Source: Bacillus salacetis
GTDB lineage: Bacteria > Bacillota > Bacilli > Bacillales > Bacillaceae_B
Direction of reading: 5' to 3'
Assembly (NCBI RefSeq): GCF_003581585.1
Contig: NZ_QXIR01000009.1
Location: 61,033-125,032, forward strand
DNA length: 64,000 nucleotides
The translations under genes were made by a program, and so were the position numbers. This document shows positions 7,164 through 15,353 of this stretch, piece after piece; within the stretch, counting starts at the first letter, position 1, and the number at the start of each line of letters is the position of its first letter. Under the pieces are notes generated by a model, which was not told the DNA's origin, made no database searches, and saw only the letters and a program-made list of their open reading frames with translations.

Positions 7164-8639
7164 ATGACAATTGAATACGAGAAATACGATGGCTTGGGCC
7201 TTGCCTCACTCATAAAAAATGGCGAGGTCTCGCCCGTTGAGTTGATTGAATCAGCAATTACCAGAATTGAAGAACTGAATCCTTCTTTAAATGCTGTCAT
7301 CCATAAGATGTATGACTCTGCACAGGAATCCTTGAAGAACCTGGATAAATCGCTGCCTTTTGCCGGTGTGCCTATCCTGCTGAAAAATGCGCAGCAGGAA
7401 GTTAAAGGCCATCCTATGACTCTTGGTTCCAAGATTTTATCAAACTATATAAGTGATGTGGATGCCGAGTATGTAACACGATTAAAGAAGACCGGCACTA
7501 TAATACTCGGTCAAACCAATGTTCCTGAATTTGCCTTGCTGGCTGTAACCGAACCCCGTCACTATGGACCTACACGGAACCCATGGAATCTGAACCATAC
7601 ACCCGGCGGATCCAGCGGCGGTTCGGCAGCAGCGGTTGCATCAGGGATGGTTCCGATGGCAGGAGGTAATGATGGAGGCGGCTCCATCCGCATTCCGGCT
7701 GCATTCACCGGGTTATTCGGACTGAAACCTACAAGGGGGCGGACGCCGGTGGGACCTGGCAAAGGACGTGCATGGCAAGGAGCTTCAGTGGATCATATCC
7801 TTAGCAAATCCGTCAGAGACAGTGCTGCAATGCTCGATGAAACACATGGCTATGAACGGACAGCTGCTTTTCATGCGCCCGAATTCATTGGATCCTATTT
7901 AAACTTGGTAAACAGCCCGCTGGAACGGAACCTAAAGATTGCTTTTACTTGTGAATCCCCCTTAGGGACCCCCGTACATGCTGAATGTAAAAAAGCGGTG
8001 CTTCAGACAGTGAAATCGCTTGAAGACATGGGATTTGAAATCGAAGAAAAGGAACCTCGGATTGATGGAAACCGACTTGCCGAGAGCTACATGACGATGT
8101 ATTTTGGTGAAGTAGCTGCAGCCTTGGCGAATACAGGGGAAATAATTGGACGAAAAGTCACGATGAAGGATGTAGAGCCTGTAACTTGGTTATTGAATCA
8201 GCTGGGAAACAAAGTTACAGCCGGAGAATTTGTCCAGGCTATGCAGATGTGGGATCATTCTGCAATTGAAATGGAAGCCTTCCATGAAGAATATACTTTT
8301 TATATCACACCAGCGACAGCTTACCCGCCTTCACGTATTGGAGAATTGGATCAAACCGGTGGTGAAAAAATGTTGATGAAAGCTGTTGGAATGTTGAATG
8401 CAGGGGGATTATTGAAAAAAACGGGATTTGTGGATGAACTGGCGACCAAGAGTTTGGAAAGAACCCCCTTTACTCAATTGGCCAATCTATCAGGACAACC
8501 TGCGATATCCCTTCCGCTGCATTTGACCGAGGATAATCTGCCCTGTGGTGTCCAAGTAATGGCGGCGCGCGGAAGAGAAGATTTATTATTCAGGCTGGCA
8601 GGGGACCTGGAAAAGAGTTCTCTCTGGATCCGGCGATGA
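7164..8639 (+). CDS. Amidase-signature hydrolase
   Basis: 491 residues, full length for the amidase-signature family. Catalytic elements are visible: Lys74 in ILLKN, the GGSSGGSAAAVASG signature at about 148-161 with the cis-Ser, and the nucleophile Ser174 in GGGSIRIPAA. It should hydrolyse a carboxamide in the cytoplasm; no signal peptide. It is not GatA by context: gatC and gatB are absent and the C-terminus is that of stand-alone amidases. TTGGAGG precedes the ATG. It stands alone between two terminators. Confidence 0.88.
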   Translation: MTIEYEKYDGLGLASLIKNGEVSPVELIESAITRIEELNPSLNAVIHKMYDSAQESLKNLDKSLPFAGVPILLKNAQQEVKGHPMTLGSKILSNYISDVDAEYVTRLKKTGTIILGQTNVPEFALLAVTEPRHYGPTRNPWNLNHTPGGSSGGSAAAVASGMVPMAGGNDGGGSIRIPAAFTGLFGLKPTRGRTPVGPGKGRAWQGASVDHILSKSVRDSAAMLDETHGYERTAAFHAPEFIGSYLNLVNSPLERNLKIAFTCESPLGTPVHAECKKAVLQTVKSLEDMGFEIEEKEPRIDGNRLAESYMTMYFGEVAAALANTGEIIGRKVTMKDVEPVTWLLNQLGNKVTAGEFVQAMQMWDHSAIEMEAFHEEYTFYITPATAYPPSRIGELDQTGGEKMLMKAVGMLNAGGLLKKTGFVDELATKSLERTPFTQLANLSGQPAISLPLHLTEDNLPCGVQVMAARGREDLLFRLAGDLEKSSLWIRR

Positions 8640-8647
8640 ATTAAACA

Positions 8648-8682
8648 CCTCGACAAGCAGTTGGTCATCCAGCTGCTTTTTT
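8648..8682 (+). terminator. Terminator after amidase
   Basis: AAGCAG-TTGG-TCAT-CCA-GCTGC followed by TTTTTT. Confidence 0.85.
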
Positions 8683-8763
8683 CATTATGGTTAGAATCAT
8701 TCAGGCACAGGCAAACGCGTAAAGACATAAAATGTTCTTGACTTTTATGAAGGAGAGGAACTT

Positions 8764-9663
8764 ATGTACAACTACCTTGATCCCCCATATTGGACCGGTT
8801 GGCCGAAAAGGCAGAAAGAGCTGGCCGGCGATATTCAGCGGGCAATAAATGGAGAATACAGCGCCATTTTATGTTACGAAGAACTAAGCAAAAGAGCAAA
8901 AACACAAGCAGAAATGGAACAGATCCTCGAAATTCAACAGGACGAAAAACGGCACTATAAGGAATTCATCTCGATATACAAAAAATTAACTGGTTCAAAC
9001 CCCGTTCCTAAAGTAACTGAAGAATGCCCAAAACAATATAGGAAAGGATTGCATGCTGCCTTCAAGGATGAACAGGATACCGTCGACTTTTACTTGGAAA
9101 TCGCAGAAAAGACAGATGATCCTTATATCATGCGGACCTTTCAAAGAGCGGCAGCAGATGAGCAGAATCACGCTGTCTGGTTCCTTTATTTTCTAAACTC
9201 TGCATATTCCGGCAGGTATTTACGGCAGACAGCCGACTTTGGTGCAGAAGGTGCCATCAACGCCGCGTCCCTTACTGTGCCGCAAATGCTGACCTACGCC
9301 ATGCAGGATGAATATCTCGCTCAAACCAGATACAACATTATTTTAGAAAAGTTCGGTCAGATCAGGACTTTCTCCAGAATCAAAGAAGCTGAGAAAAGGC
9401 ATATTGCAGCATTGCAGCCCTTTTTCAGCCAATACGGCGTTCCAATTCCTCCTGATACATCAGGCATGTATGCTACAGTGCCTAAAACGTTAAAAGATGC
9501 CTATGCAGCAGGTGTAAAAGGAGAAATCGATAATATTGCCATGTATGATAAATTTTTGACATACAACCTCCCCGTTGATATGCAATTTGTATTTACCCAG
9601 CTGAGAAATGCCTCCTTCAACCATTTAGCTGCCTTCGAGCGCGGTCTTGCCAGGCATTATTAA
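8764..9663 (+). CDS. Protein with two ferritin-like domains
   Basis: 299 residues built from two ferritin-like halves. The first has EYSAILCYEEL, DEKRHYKEF, KDEQDTVDFYLEIAEK and DEQNHAVWF, so Glu and ExxH ligands occur on all four helices. The second has DEYLAQTRY, EAEKRHIAALQPF, GEIDNIAMYDKF and NHLAAFERG, resembling DUF2202-type domains. It probably binds a di-iron or di-manganese centre in at least the first half; the reaction (peroxide handling, iron storage) is unknown. SD GAAGGAGAGG precedes the ATG. Followed by a strong terminator. Confidence 0.8.
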   Translation: MYNYLDPPYWTGWPKRQKELAGDIQRAINGEYSAILCYEELSKRAKTQAEMEQILEIQQDEKRHYKEFISIYKKLTGSNPVPKVTEECPKQYRKGLHAAFKDEQDTVDFYLEIAEKTDDPYIMRTFQRAAADEQNHAVWFLYFLNSAYSGRYLRQTADFGAEGAINAASLTVPQMLTYAMQDEYLAQTRYNIILEKFGQIRTFSRIKEAEKRHIAALQPFFSQYGVPIPPDTSGMYATVPKTLKDAYAAGVKGEIDNIAMYDKFLTYNLPVDMQFVFTQLRNASFNHLAAFERGLARHY

Positions 9664-9673
9664 AGCAATATTT

Positions 9674-9704
9674 CACTAAGACCTCATATCAGGTCTTTTT
9701 TTAA
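9674..9704 (+). terminator. Terminator after ferritin-like gene
   Basis: AAGACCT-CATATC-AGGTCTTTTTTT. Confidence 0.88.
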
Positions 9705-9742
9705 TGAAAATTAATAATAATTATCAAATTTAAAGAAAATAG

Positions 9743-9797
9743 TTGTAAAATGACACAGGTGTCGATATAATAAAAGCAACAAATCGACACTAATGTC
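9743..9797 (+). promoter_or_regulatory. Promoter with two GACAN4TGTC operators for the MFS-TetR operon
   Basis: TTGTAA (9743-9748), 17-bp spacer, TATAAT (9766-9771). One operator GACACAGGTGTC (9752-9763) sits between -35 and -10; a second GACACTAATGTC (9786-9797) lies just past the start site. Two copies in an otherwise AT-rich region, 34 bp apart, fit binding of TetR dimers, most simply the product of the downstream tetR gene. Confidence 0.75.
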
Positions 9798-9823
9798 ATT
9801 TAAATTAATAGGGAGGGATTCAA

Positions 9824-11089
9824 ATGGGAGAGAGATTAAGTCAAAACAAAAATTTCATTACACTGATGACAGCCCAGGCCATTTCGAGCTTGGGAGATTG
9901 GTTAAGTATTGTGGCAATCATTACGCTGGTTGGGTTAAAATGGGAAGCAACACCCATCCAGATGTCACTGATCATTTTAAGTCTGGCATTGCCAATGGCA
10001 TTATTAGGTCCTGTATCCGGTGCAGTTGCCGACCGGATGGACCGGAAGACACTGATGATCACCTCGGATGTTGTACGTGGTATCCTCATCCTTTTGCTGA
10101 CCTTGGCGGACAATGTCTGGATGGTCTACATTTGTTTATTTACAATCGGCATCTTTTCCTCCGTCTTTGTCCCTGCAAAAAATGGGAAATTGAAAGAGCT
10201 GGTCAAGGATGAACATATTAAAGGGGCAATGTCGATTACTTCAATGATCGATTCCAGTACAAAAGTGGCAGGACCGCTTCTAAGCGGAATATTGGTGACC
10301 GCAATCGGAACATACAATGTATTTTATATTGACTCAGCAACCTTTTTCCTCTCTGTTGTATTAATTTTCTTTTTGCCTAAAACAATGAATGACATTAACC
10401 AGGACGAAACCAAGCGGGATTCTTCATTCAAAGAAGAAATGAAAGAAGGAATGGCGTTCATCAGGCAGAGCAGTTATCTATTGTACGGTATGTTTTTACT
10501 GGGTGTCAGTTTGCTGATTTTGCAATTGTCGGATTCGCAGATTATTGTCTTGCTGCGCCAGTTGTCTGATGTTTCACCTGATCTCTTCGGATATGCCGTC
10601 ACAGGTTCAGGCCTGGGTATGCTCTTCACGGGTATCTACCTATCAAAGAAAACAGATTACAATGCTTTTCTATTTATGTGTTTTGGCGTCCTTGGAATAG
10701 GAATGGCATTTGGAATAATGGCTGTACTCATTTATTTCGATCTTGCACATTCAATCATCTGGGTCCCTGCTCTCGGTTTTATTGCAGGCTTGGCAGCAGG
10801 ACTGGTTTTCATCCCGTTTCAGGCAGCAGCGCAGGAAAAGACTCCCGTCCACATGACGGGGAGGGTGTTTGGTGTAATCAACAGTACAACGACCACCGCA
10901 ACAATAATCGGACCGCTTGCGGGAGGTGCACTGGCCACCTGGATCGGGATCATCCCTTCTTTTCTCATTACAAGCTCGTTATTGATTATGCTATTCTTCA
11001 TCTCAATTCTATTGAAAAACAAAGTCGGACAGGGGGATATTCATGTCGCCGAAAGTAAGCCGGGAACACAAACAACAGCGCCGGGCTAA
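9824..11089 (+). CDS. MFS efflux transporter (MFS_3 type)
   Basis: 421 residues, about 12 membrane helices. N-terminal half typical of the drug/siderophore exporter branch: FITLMTAQAISSLGDWLS, then loop motif DRMDRKTLMITSDVVRG. Likely a drug or metabolite exporter driven by proton gradient. It overlaps the downstream tetR by 47 nt and is preceded by two probable TetR operators, so it is likely the regulated target of that repressor. Substrate unknown. Confidence 0.88.
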   Translation: MGERLSQNKNFITLMTAQAISSLGDWLSIVAIITLVGLKWEATPIQMSLIILSLALPMALLGPVSGAVADRMDRKTLMITSDVVRGILILLLTLADNVWMVYICLFTIGIFSSVFVPAKNGKLKELVKDEHIKGAMSITSMIDSSTKVAGPLLSGILVTAIGTYNVFYIDSATFFLSVVLIFFLPKTMNDINQDETKRDSSFKEEMKEGMAFIRQSSYLLYGMFLLGVSLLILQLSDSQIIVLLRQLSDVSPDLFGYAVTGSGLGMLFTGIYLSKKTDYNAFLFMCFGVLGIGMAFGIMAVLIYFDLAHSIIWVPALGFIAGLAAGLVFIPFQAAAQEKTPVHMTGRVFGVINSTTTTATIIGPLAGGALATWIGIIPSFLITSSLLIMLFFISILLKNKVGQGDIHVAESKPGTQTTAPG

Positions 11090-11666
11090 GTTAATCGGAG
11101 CTGCAGCAGAAGTATTTATGGAGCATGGCTATGAAAACACCACAATGAAACATGTTATGGAAAAGGCAGGTGTCAGCCGTGGTGGATTATATCAATATTT
11201 TGATAACAAAGAGGATCTGTTTCACGCTGTAATTGAATCCCAGCAGGAAAAGATAATTGACCATTCATTAGAGAATCTTCTGAAACAGCAGGATACCTAT
11301 TGGGATGCGCTTCTTATGACTTTTTTGGGAGAAGGAAAACAGCCTGATGATAATATGGATCCCCTTTCGCCTTCCAAGCTGGAGTATTTCATTACCGGGC
11401 GAAATGAAAAAGACAGACGGGAATATGCAAAACGGAGGTACCAGCATGCTATAGAGGTCACATTCCGTTTACTAGAAGAAGGGGAAAAATCAGGGGAGTT
11501 TTCCCCCCGCTTCGATAAACAAGTCATTGCCAAATCAATCCTTTCCTATATAGACGGATTGGCTTTGGGCCATGCTGTTTTGGACCATAGCACAATCGAA
11601 TTAAAAGAACAAACTGCCCTCTTGGTCGATTTTCTCAGATGGGCACTCGGGTTGGAAGAACAATAG
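11043..11666 (+). CDS. TetR family repressor
   Basis: 207 residues. N-terminal helix-turn-helix with AEVFMEHGYENTTMKHVMEKAGVSRGGLYQYFDNKEDLF, the standard TetR pattern; the C-terminal ligand domain is variable. GGGGG precedes the ATG. Its gene overlaps the end of the MFS gene by 47 nt, so the pair is co-transcribed; the twin GACAN4TGTC sites at 9752-9797 suggest autoregulation. Confidence 0.9.
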   Translation: MSPKVSREHKQQRRAKLIGAAAEVFMEHGYENTTMKHVMEKAGVSRGGLYQYFDNKEDLFHAVIESQQEKIIDHSLENLLKQQDTYWDALLMTFLGEGKQPDDNMDPLSPSKLEYFITGRNEKDRREYAKRRYQHAIEVTFRLLEEGEKSGEFSPRFDKQVIAKSILSYIDGLALGHAVLDHSTIELKEQTALLVDFLRWALGLEEQ

Positions 11667-11706
11667 ACTTTCCAGGGGCTGGCATCAGCCCGCCCTTAAA
11701 GGAAAA

Positions 11707-11897
11707 GGCTATTTTCGCATATATTGCTGCTTTCAGAAAAATCCCGGGTGCCGGATTTTCCCCCTGTATTCATAGGGTTTACTCTCAAAAAGAACGAGCA
11801 GCACTTTTCTTTCCTGCTCACCGGGGTTTTTACGGCGATTTACCAGAATAATAATTTAAAATTATATTGAATAGCAACAAAGATTACGAAAAGAGCC
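11707..11897 (+). repeat. MITE-like repeat, copy 2
   Basis: GGCTATTTTCGC at the left end and TTACGAAAAGAGCC at the right end. Flanks AAGGAAAA (11699-11706) and AAAGAAAA (11898-11905) match at 7 of 8 positions, consistent with an aged target duplication. Confidence 0.9.
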
Positions 11898-11941
11898 AAA
11901 GAAAAAATCCGCTTCAAGAGAATCGTTTTTCCTGATTCCAT

Positions 11942-12631
11942 TTAATCTTTTCTATTCTTCCCTTTGACAAATAGATAAGACAAATAAGCAATGTATAATG
12001 GCGCTGCTACATAAATCAAATAAGGAAATTGTTCATAAGTCCCCCTGTAAATCACGAATAACAAGCAACCAAGGAAGGCAGTCACAATCGTTCCATATTT
12101 CGGAAGCGGCACTTCCTTGAAACTTGGAATCCGTATCCTGCTAACCATCAAAAAGCATAGAGCGGTGAACACCACAGTAGTCAAGATATTGGGAATGAAG
12201 TTACCGAAAAGCGTCAGCAAGGCCAATATTCCGCCAGCAGCTGTAATCGGCACCCCGATGAAGTAATTCAACCCTGTTTTATCAGAACTCACATTGAACC
12301 TTGCCAGCCTGAAGGCTCCGAATAAGGGAAATAAACCGGCTACAGCAAATCCTAACAAATCAAATTGATAGAAGTATGTATAATACACCAAAAATGAAGG
12401 AGCAACACCAAAGGTGACTATGTCTGCAAGCGAGTCAAGCTCCTTTCCCAGAACACTGTCTGCATTAAGCATCCTCGCCAGCCTTCCATCCATGCTGTCA
12501 AGCATCATTCCTATCAGTATCAAGATGGCGGCATTCTTAAATTCCCCGCTGGCCGCAAACCCTATCGATAAAAATCCGCAATATAAATTACCCAGCGTAA
12601 ACATGTTTGGGATGCTCTTCTTAAATCGCAT
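11942..12631 (-). CDS. pssA: CDP-diacylglycerol--serine O-phosphatidyltransferase
   Basis: About 229 residues, multi-spanning. The CDP-alcohol phosphotransferase motif DG..AR...D...D is present as DSMDGRLARMLNADSVLGKELDSLAD, which makes phosphatidylserine, precursor of phosphatidylethanolamine. N-terminus IPNMFTLGNLYCGFLS is typical. The start is uncertain. ATG 12631 fits the family and a TATAAT lies 30 bp upstream, but its SD is weak; a TTG at 12724 has AGGGG 7 nt upstream and would add 31 residues. No psd gene is nearby. Confidence 0.88.
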   Translation of the reverse strand: MRFKKSIPNMFTLGNLYCGFLSIGFAASGEFKNAAILILIGMMLDSMDGRLARMLNADSVLGKELDSLADIVTFGVAPSFLVYYTYFYQFDLLGFAVAGLFPLFGAFRLARFNVSSDKTGLNYFIGVPITAAGGILALLTLFGNFIPNILTTVVFTALCFLMVSRIRIPSFKEVPLPKYGTIVTAFLGCLLFVIYRGTYEQFPYLIYVAAPLYIAYLSYLFVKGKNRKD

Positions 12632-12782
12632 TATATTATCTTCACTCTCCGTAAATTTCTTTCTGTTTTTCCCCATTATATCATTAAAAAGGATAGTCTC
12701 ACCTGCTTTCTTAAGATTTGCCAATGCCCTGCCCCTAATTTATGATAATGATGGATTGGTATTCATAGAAAGGTGGAGCTGA

Positions 12783-13589
12783 ATGGAAACAAAGCAGGAA
12801 TTGCAGGGAGCCCTGGAAGAAACAGACCGGTGGATTGAAGATCGGAAAAAGGCCTGGTTCTGGGAAAGATGGACACGGCTTCCTTTTAAACTATTGGACA
12901 AAATCACTCCCGAATTCGTACATAAGAAAGTGGGTGCCCTTCTGGACGAAATGGGCAGCTACATACAAAATGGAGGAAAATATTTAACTTCACAAAAACA
13001 CGTTTTCAAATCAGTCGAAAAAAAGACCGGATCCAAAATAAACAGCATTGAAGACATGTCGGCATTGGGACTTGAGGAAATGGACAGCCTCAGCCGTGAA
13101 CTGGCAAGCAGCAGAAGGAAAGCAGCAGCTGTTCAGGGTGCCTCGACAGGAATCGGCGGACTTTTCACACTTACAATTGATATACCGGCATTACTCGGCA
13201 TATCATTGAAGACCCTTCAGGAAATAGCTCTGATTCACGGATATGATCCGAATGATAAAACAGAAAGAATCTTCATCATCAAATGCTTGCAATTTGCATC
13301 GGCCGACATTGTTGGCAAAAGAGCCATTCTGGAAAACCTGGCATCTTATTATGACAAAGATGTCTCTTCCAATGAAGTCATGGCTCAAATCCAAGGATGG
13401 CGTGAGGTCGTCTATACTTACAGGGATCAGTTCGGATGGAAGAAACTGTTCCAGATGGTTCCTGTCGCCGGTATCCTTTTCGGGGCATTCACCAACAGAG
13501 CGATGGTAGGCGACATAGCTGAGGCAGGATCCATTCTTTATCGCAAGAGAAGGATCATCGACAGGCTGCAATCCCTGGAAGAATCTTGA
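12783..13589 (+). CDS. EcsC family protein
   Basis: 268 residues. Matches the EcsC family: a central Gly-rich amphipathic stretch (QGASTGIGGLFTLTIDIPALLGISLKTLQEIALIHGYDP) and a second hydrophobic segment LFQMVPVAGILFGAFTNRAMV. EcsC-type proteins are found beside ABC transporters or alone; biochemical role unclear. AAAGGTGGAG precedes the ATG. Divergent from pssA. Confidence 0.82.
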   Translation: METKQELQGALEETDRWIEDRKKAWFWERWTRLPFKLLDKITPEFVHKKVGALLDEMGSYIQNGGKYLTSQKHVFKSVEKKTGSKINSIEDMSALGLEEMDSLSRELASSRRKAAAVQGASTGIGGLFTLTIDIPALLGISLKTLQEIALIHGYDPNDKTERIFIIKCLQFASADIVGKRAILENLASYYDKDVSSNEVMAQIQGWREVVYTYRDQFGWKKLFQMVPVAGILFGAFTNRAMVGDIAEAGSILYRKRRIIDRLQSLEES

Positions 13590-13591
13590 TA

Positions 13592-13629
13592 AAGAAAATC
13601 CCCCTCCTTCACGGATGGGGATTTTCTTT
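13592..13629. terminator. Bidirectional terminator
   Basis: AAAGAAAATCCCC-loop-GGGGATTTTCTTT between the convergent ecsC-like gene and czcD. Confidence 0.9.
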
Positions 13630-14554
13630 ACTCATGGACCTCACCATGGGATAATTCAGAACGTTCAACCTGTATGGTAGTATGGTTAATGTGAAATTGT
13701 TCTTCGATTACATTTATTGCCTTCTGTAAGATGGACTGATCGTCTTCTTTGTCTTCAATTAATATATGACAGCTCAATGAATTCATTCCTGAAGTAATCG
13801 TCCAAATATGGAGATCATGGACCTTCCTGACCCCTGGAATGCCCTCTAAAGCCATTCTCACTCTCTGTGCATCAATTCCCGCAGGTGTTCCTTCCATCAG
13901 GATGTGGACAGTATGGGAAATGATGCCCCAGGCACTTTTTAAAATAAGCAAGGCTACCAGTACACTAATGACAGGGTCTGCCCAATACCAATCAAAAAGC
14001 AGCATGACGGCGCCAGCAAGAATTGCACCGACTGACCCCAAGGCATCCCCCAGGACATGTAAATAGGCACTTCTCAAGTTGACATTGTCTTTCACATCCC
14101 CCTTGCTCATCAATGCCCATGCACTCAACAAATTTGCCAGCAGACCAATAAATGCGATAAGCATCATGCTTCCGCTGGATACAGCAGGCGGATCAAAAAT
14201 CCGTCCATAAGCTTCGTAAACGATGAAACCGGCAATCAGAAATAAGGTTACACCATTTAATAGTGCAGCTAGAATTTCGAAACGGTAATACCCGTAGGTT
14301 TTTACAGTAGTCGCCGCCTTTCCGGCAATCCACATGGCTGCAAGGCTTAAAGCCAGCGAACTGGCATCACTCAGCATATGGCCTGAATCGGATAATAAGG
14401 CAAGGCTGTTGGTGATTAATCCTCCAAAGAATTCAAGCAGCATGATTCCTGTAGTGATGATCAAAGCTATAAGAAGACCTTTTTTATTGCCGTCCCTTGA
14501 CTGCCCATGTCCATGGCTGTGATGATCATGGCCATGATGGTGATGATGATGCAT
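13628..14554 (-). CDS. czcD: Cation diffusion facilitator (zinc/cadmium exporter)
   Basis: 308 residues. His-rich cytoplasmic N-terminus of alternating HH and GH, six membrane helices with the metal-site pairs HxxxD in SDSGHMLSDA and HVLGDA, and the C-terminal cytoplasmic domain ending HINHTTIQVE. Exports Zn(II) and related ions against protons. It lies 11 bp downstream of the czrA-like repressor gene with GGAGGG before the ATG, so the two form an operon controlled by the operator at 14909-14928. Confidence 0.93.
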   Translation of the reverse strand: MHHHHHHGHDHHSHGHGQSRDGNKKGLLIALIITTGIMLLEFFGGLITNSLALLSDSGHMLSDASSLALSLAAMWIAGKAATTVKTYGYYRFEILAALLNGVTLFLIAGFIVYEAYGRIFDPPAVSSGSMMLIAFIGLLANLLSAWALMSKGDVKDNVNLRSAYLHVLGDALGSVGAILAGAVMLLFDWYWADPVISVLVALLILKSAWGIISHTVHILMEGTPAGIDAQRVRMALEGIPGVRKVHDLHIWTITSGMNSLSCHILIEDKEDDQSILQKAINVIEEQFHINHTTIQVERSELSHGEVHE

Positions 14555-14565
14555 GATACTCCCTC

Positions 14566-14874
14566 CTATTCATGTAATGAATGGTTGATTACTTGCTTCA
14601 GTATTTCAATAACGTGGTTATCATCATAGCTGTAATAAGTAGACTGGCCGTCCCGCCTCGCCTTCACAAGCCTGTGATTCTTTAGAAAAGATAATTGATG
14701 GGAAACTGCCGACTGAGATAAGTTCAATACCTCTGCAATGTGCCCAACCGAGCATTCCTCTTGTGTAAGTAAATACAAAATACGGATTCGCGTCGGATCG
14801 GAAAGTGCTTTGAAACTCCAAGCCACCTTCTCAACCGTTTCTTCTTCTAAAAAGTCATGACGGCTTTTATCCAT
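14566..14874 (-). CDS. czrA: ArsR/SmtB family metal-sensing repressor
   Basis: 102 residues. Winged helix with [65 protein letters not shown]. The C-terminal helix carries [18 protein letters not shown], i.e. the alpha5 D..H...H..H type zinc site of CzrA/SmtB. ATG 14874 is preferred; a GTG seven codons earlier has no SD. Drives its own operon with czcD. Confidence 0.9.
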   Translation of the reverse strand: MDKSRHDFLEEETVEKVAWSFKALSDPTRIRILYLLTQEECSVGHIAEVLNLSQSAVSHQLSFLKNHRLVKARRDGQSTYYSYDDNHVIEILKQVINHSLHE

Positions 14875-14908
14875 TAGAACATCATCCTCTTTCACTATGT
14901 ATTTTATT

Positions 14909-14928
14909 ATATGAACAAATGTTCATAT
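14909..14928. promoter_or_regulatory. CzrA/SmtB-type operator
   Basis: ATATGAACA-AA-TGTTCATAT, the classic zinc-ArsR box, 35 bp upstream of the czrA start. Confidence 0.9.
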
Positions 14929-14973
14929 GTTGATAAATACACTATAACATTTTTTCTCTTGTTCTTAAAGGCA

Positions 14974-15149
14974 GGCTGTTTTCTTATTCACTGTTGCCTT
15001 TTTAAAGATATAAAGAGCCGAATTTTAAGGTATTACTCTCAAAAAGAGAGAGCGGCACTTTTCTATTCTGCTTACCGGGTTTCCACGGCAAATTCCCAGG
15101 TAATTAGTTGAGATTACTATTGAAATGCAACGAAGTTCACGTAAAGACC
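14974..15149 (+). repeat. MITE-like repeat, copy 3 (diverged)
   Basis: GGCTGTTTTCTTATTCACTG on the left and TTCACGTAAAGACC on the right. More diverged and slightly shorter than other copies; no clean duplication. Lies directly downstream of the small-RNA terminator. Confidence 0.8.
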
Positions 15150-15180
15150 TGCAGGAAAGAGCAGACATTTTGCGGACAAA

Positions 15181-15297
15181 ATAAAAAGGCGCCTGTCCGA
15201 AAACAGGCGCCTGCGTATTGAGGCGAGAGACCGTGCGCCACATCGCACGTTTAGCTTCGAAAGCTTATCTGTCGACTTACACAATTCAGCTCATCGC
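15181..15297 (-). ncRNA. Candidate free-standing small RNA
   Basis: A transcript of about 117 nt is bounded by a good promoter (15304-15332) and a strong terminator whose 10-bp stem AGGCGCCTGT/ACAGGCGCCT (15187-15212) is followed by TTTTTATTTT. It contains local hairpins AGCTTTCGAAGCT and GTGCGATGTGGCGCAC. There is no SD-linked ORF and no gene downstream on this strand, only a repeat, so it is not a riboswitch leader in its present state. I do not recognise it as 6S, SRP RNA, tmRNA, RoxS or a known riboswitch. Confidence 0.6.
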
Positions 15298-15303
15298 TTA
15301 ATT

Positions 15304-15332
15304 AATATATCACAGCCCGGATTATTTTACAA
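15304..15332 (-). promoter_or_regulatory. Promoter of the candidate small RNA
   Basis: Minus strand TTGTAA (15327-15332), 17-bp spacer, TATATT (15304-15309), located just after the histidine kinase stop codon. Confidence 0.7.
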
Positions 15333-15353
15333 TACTTCAACCGCTTTTTTTTC

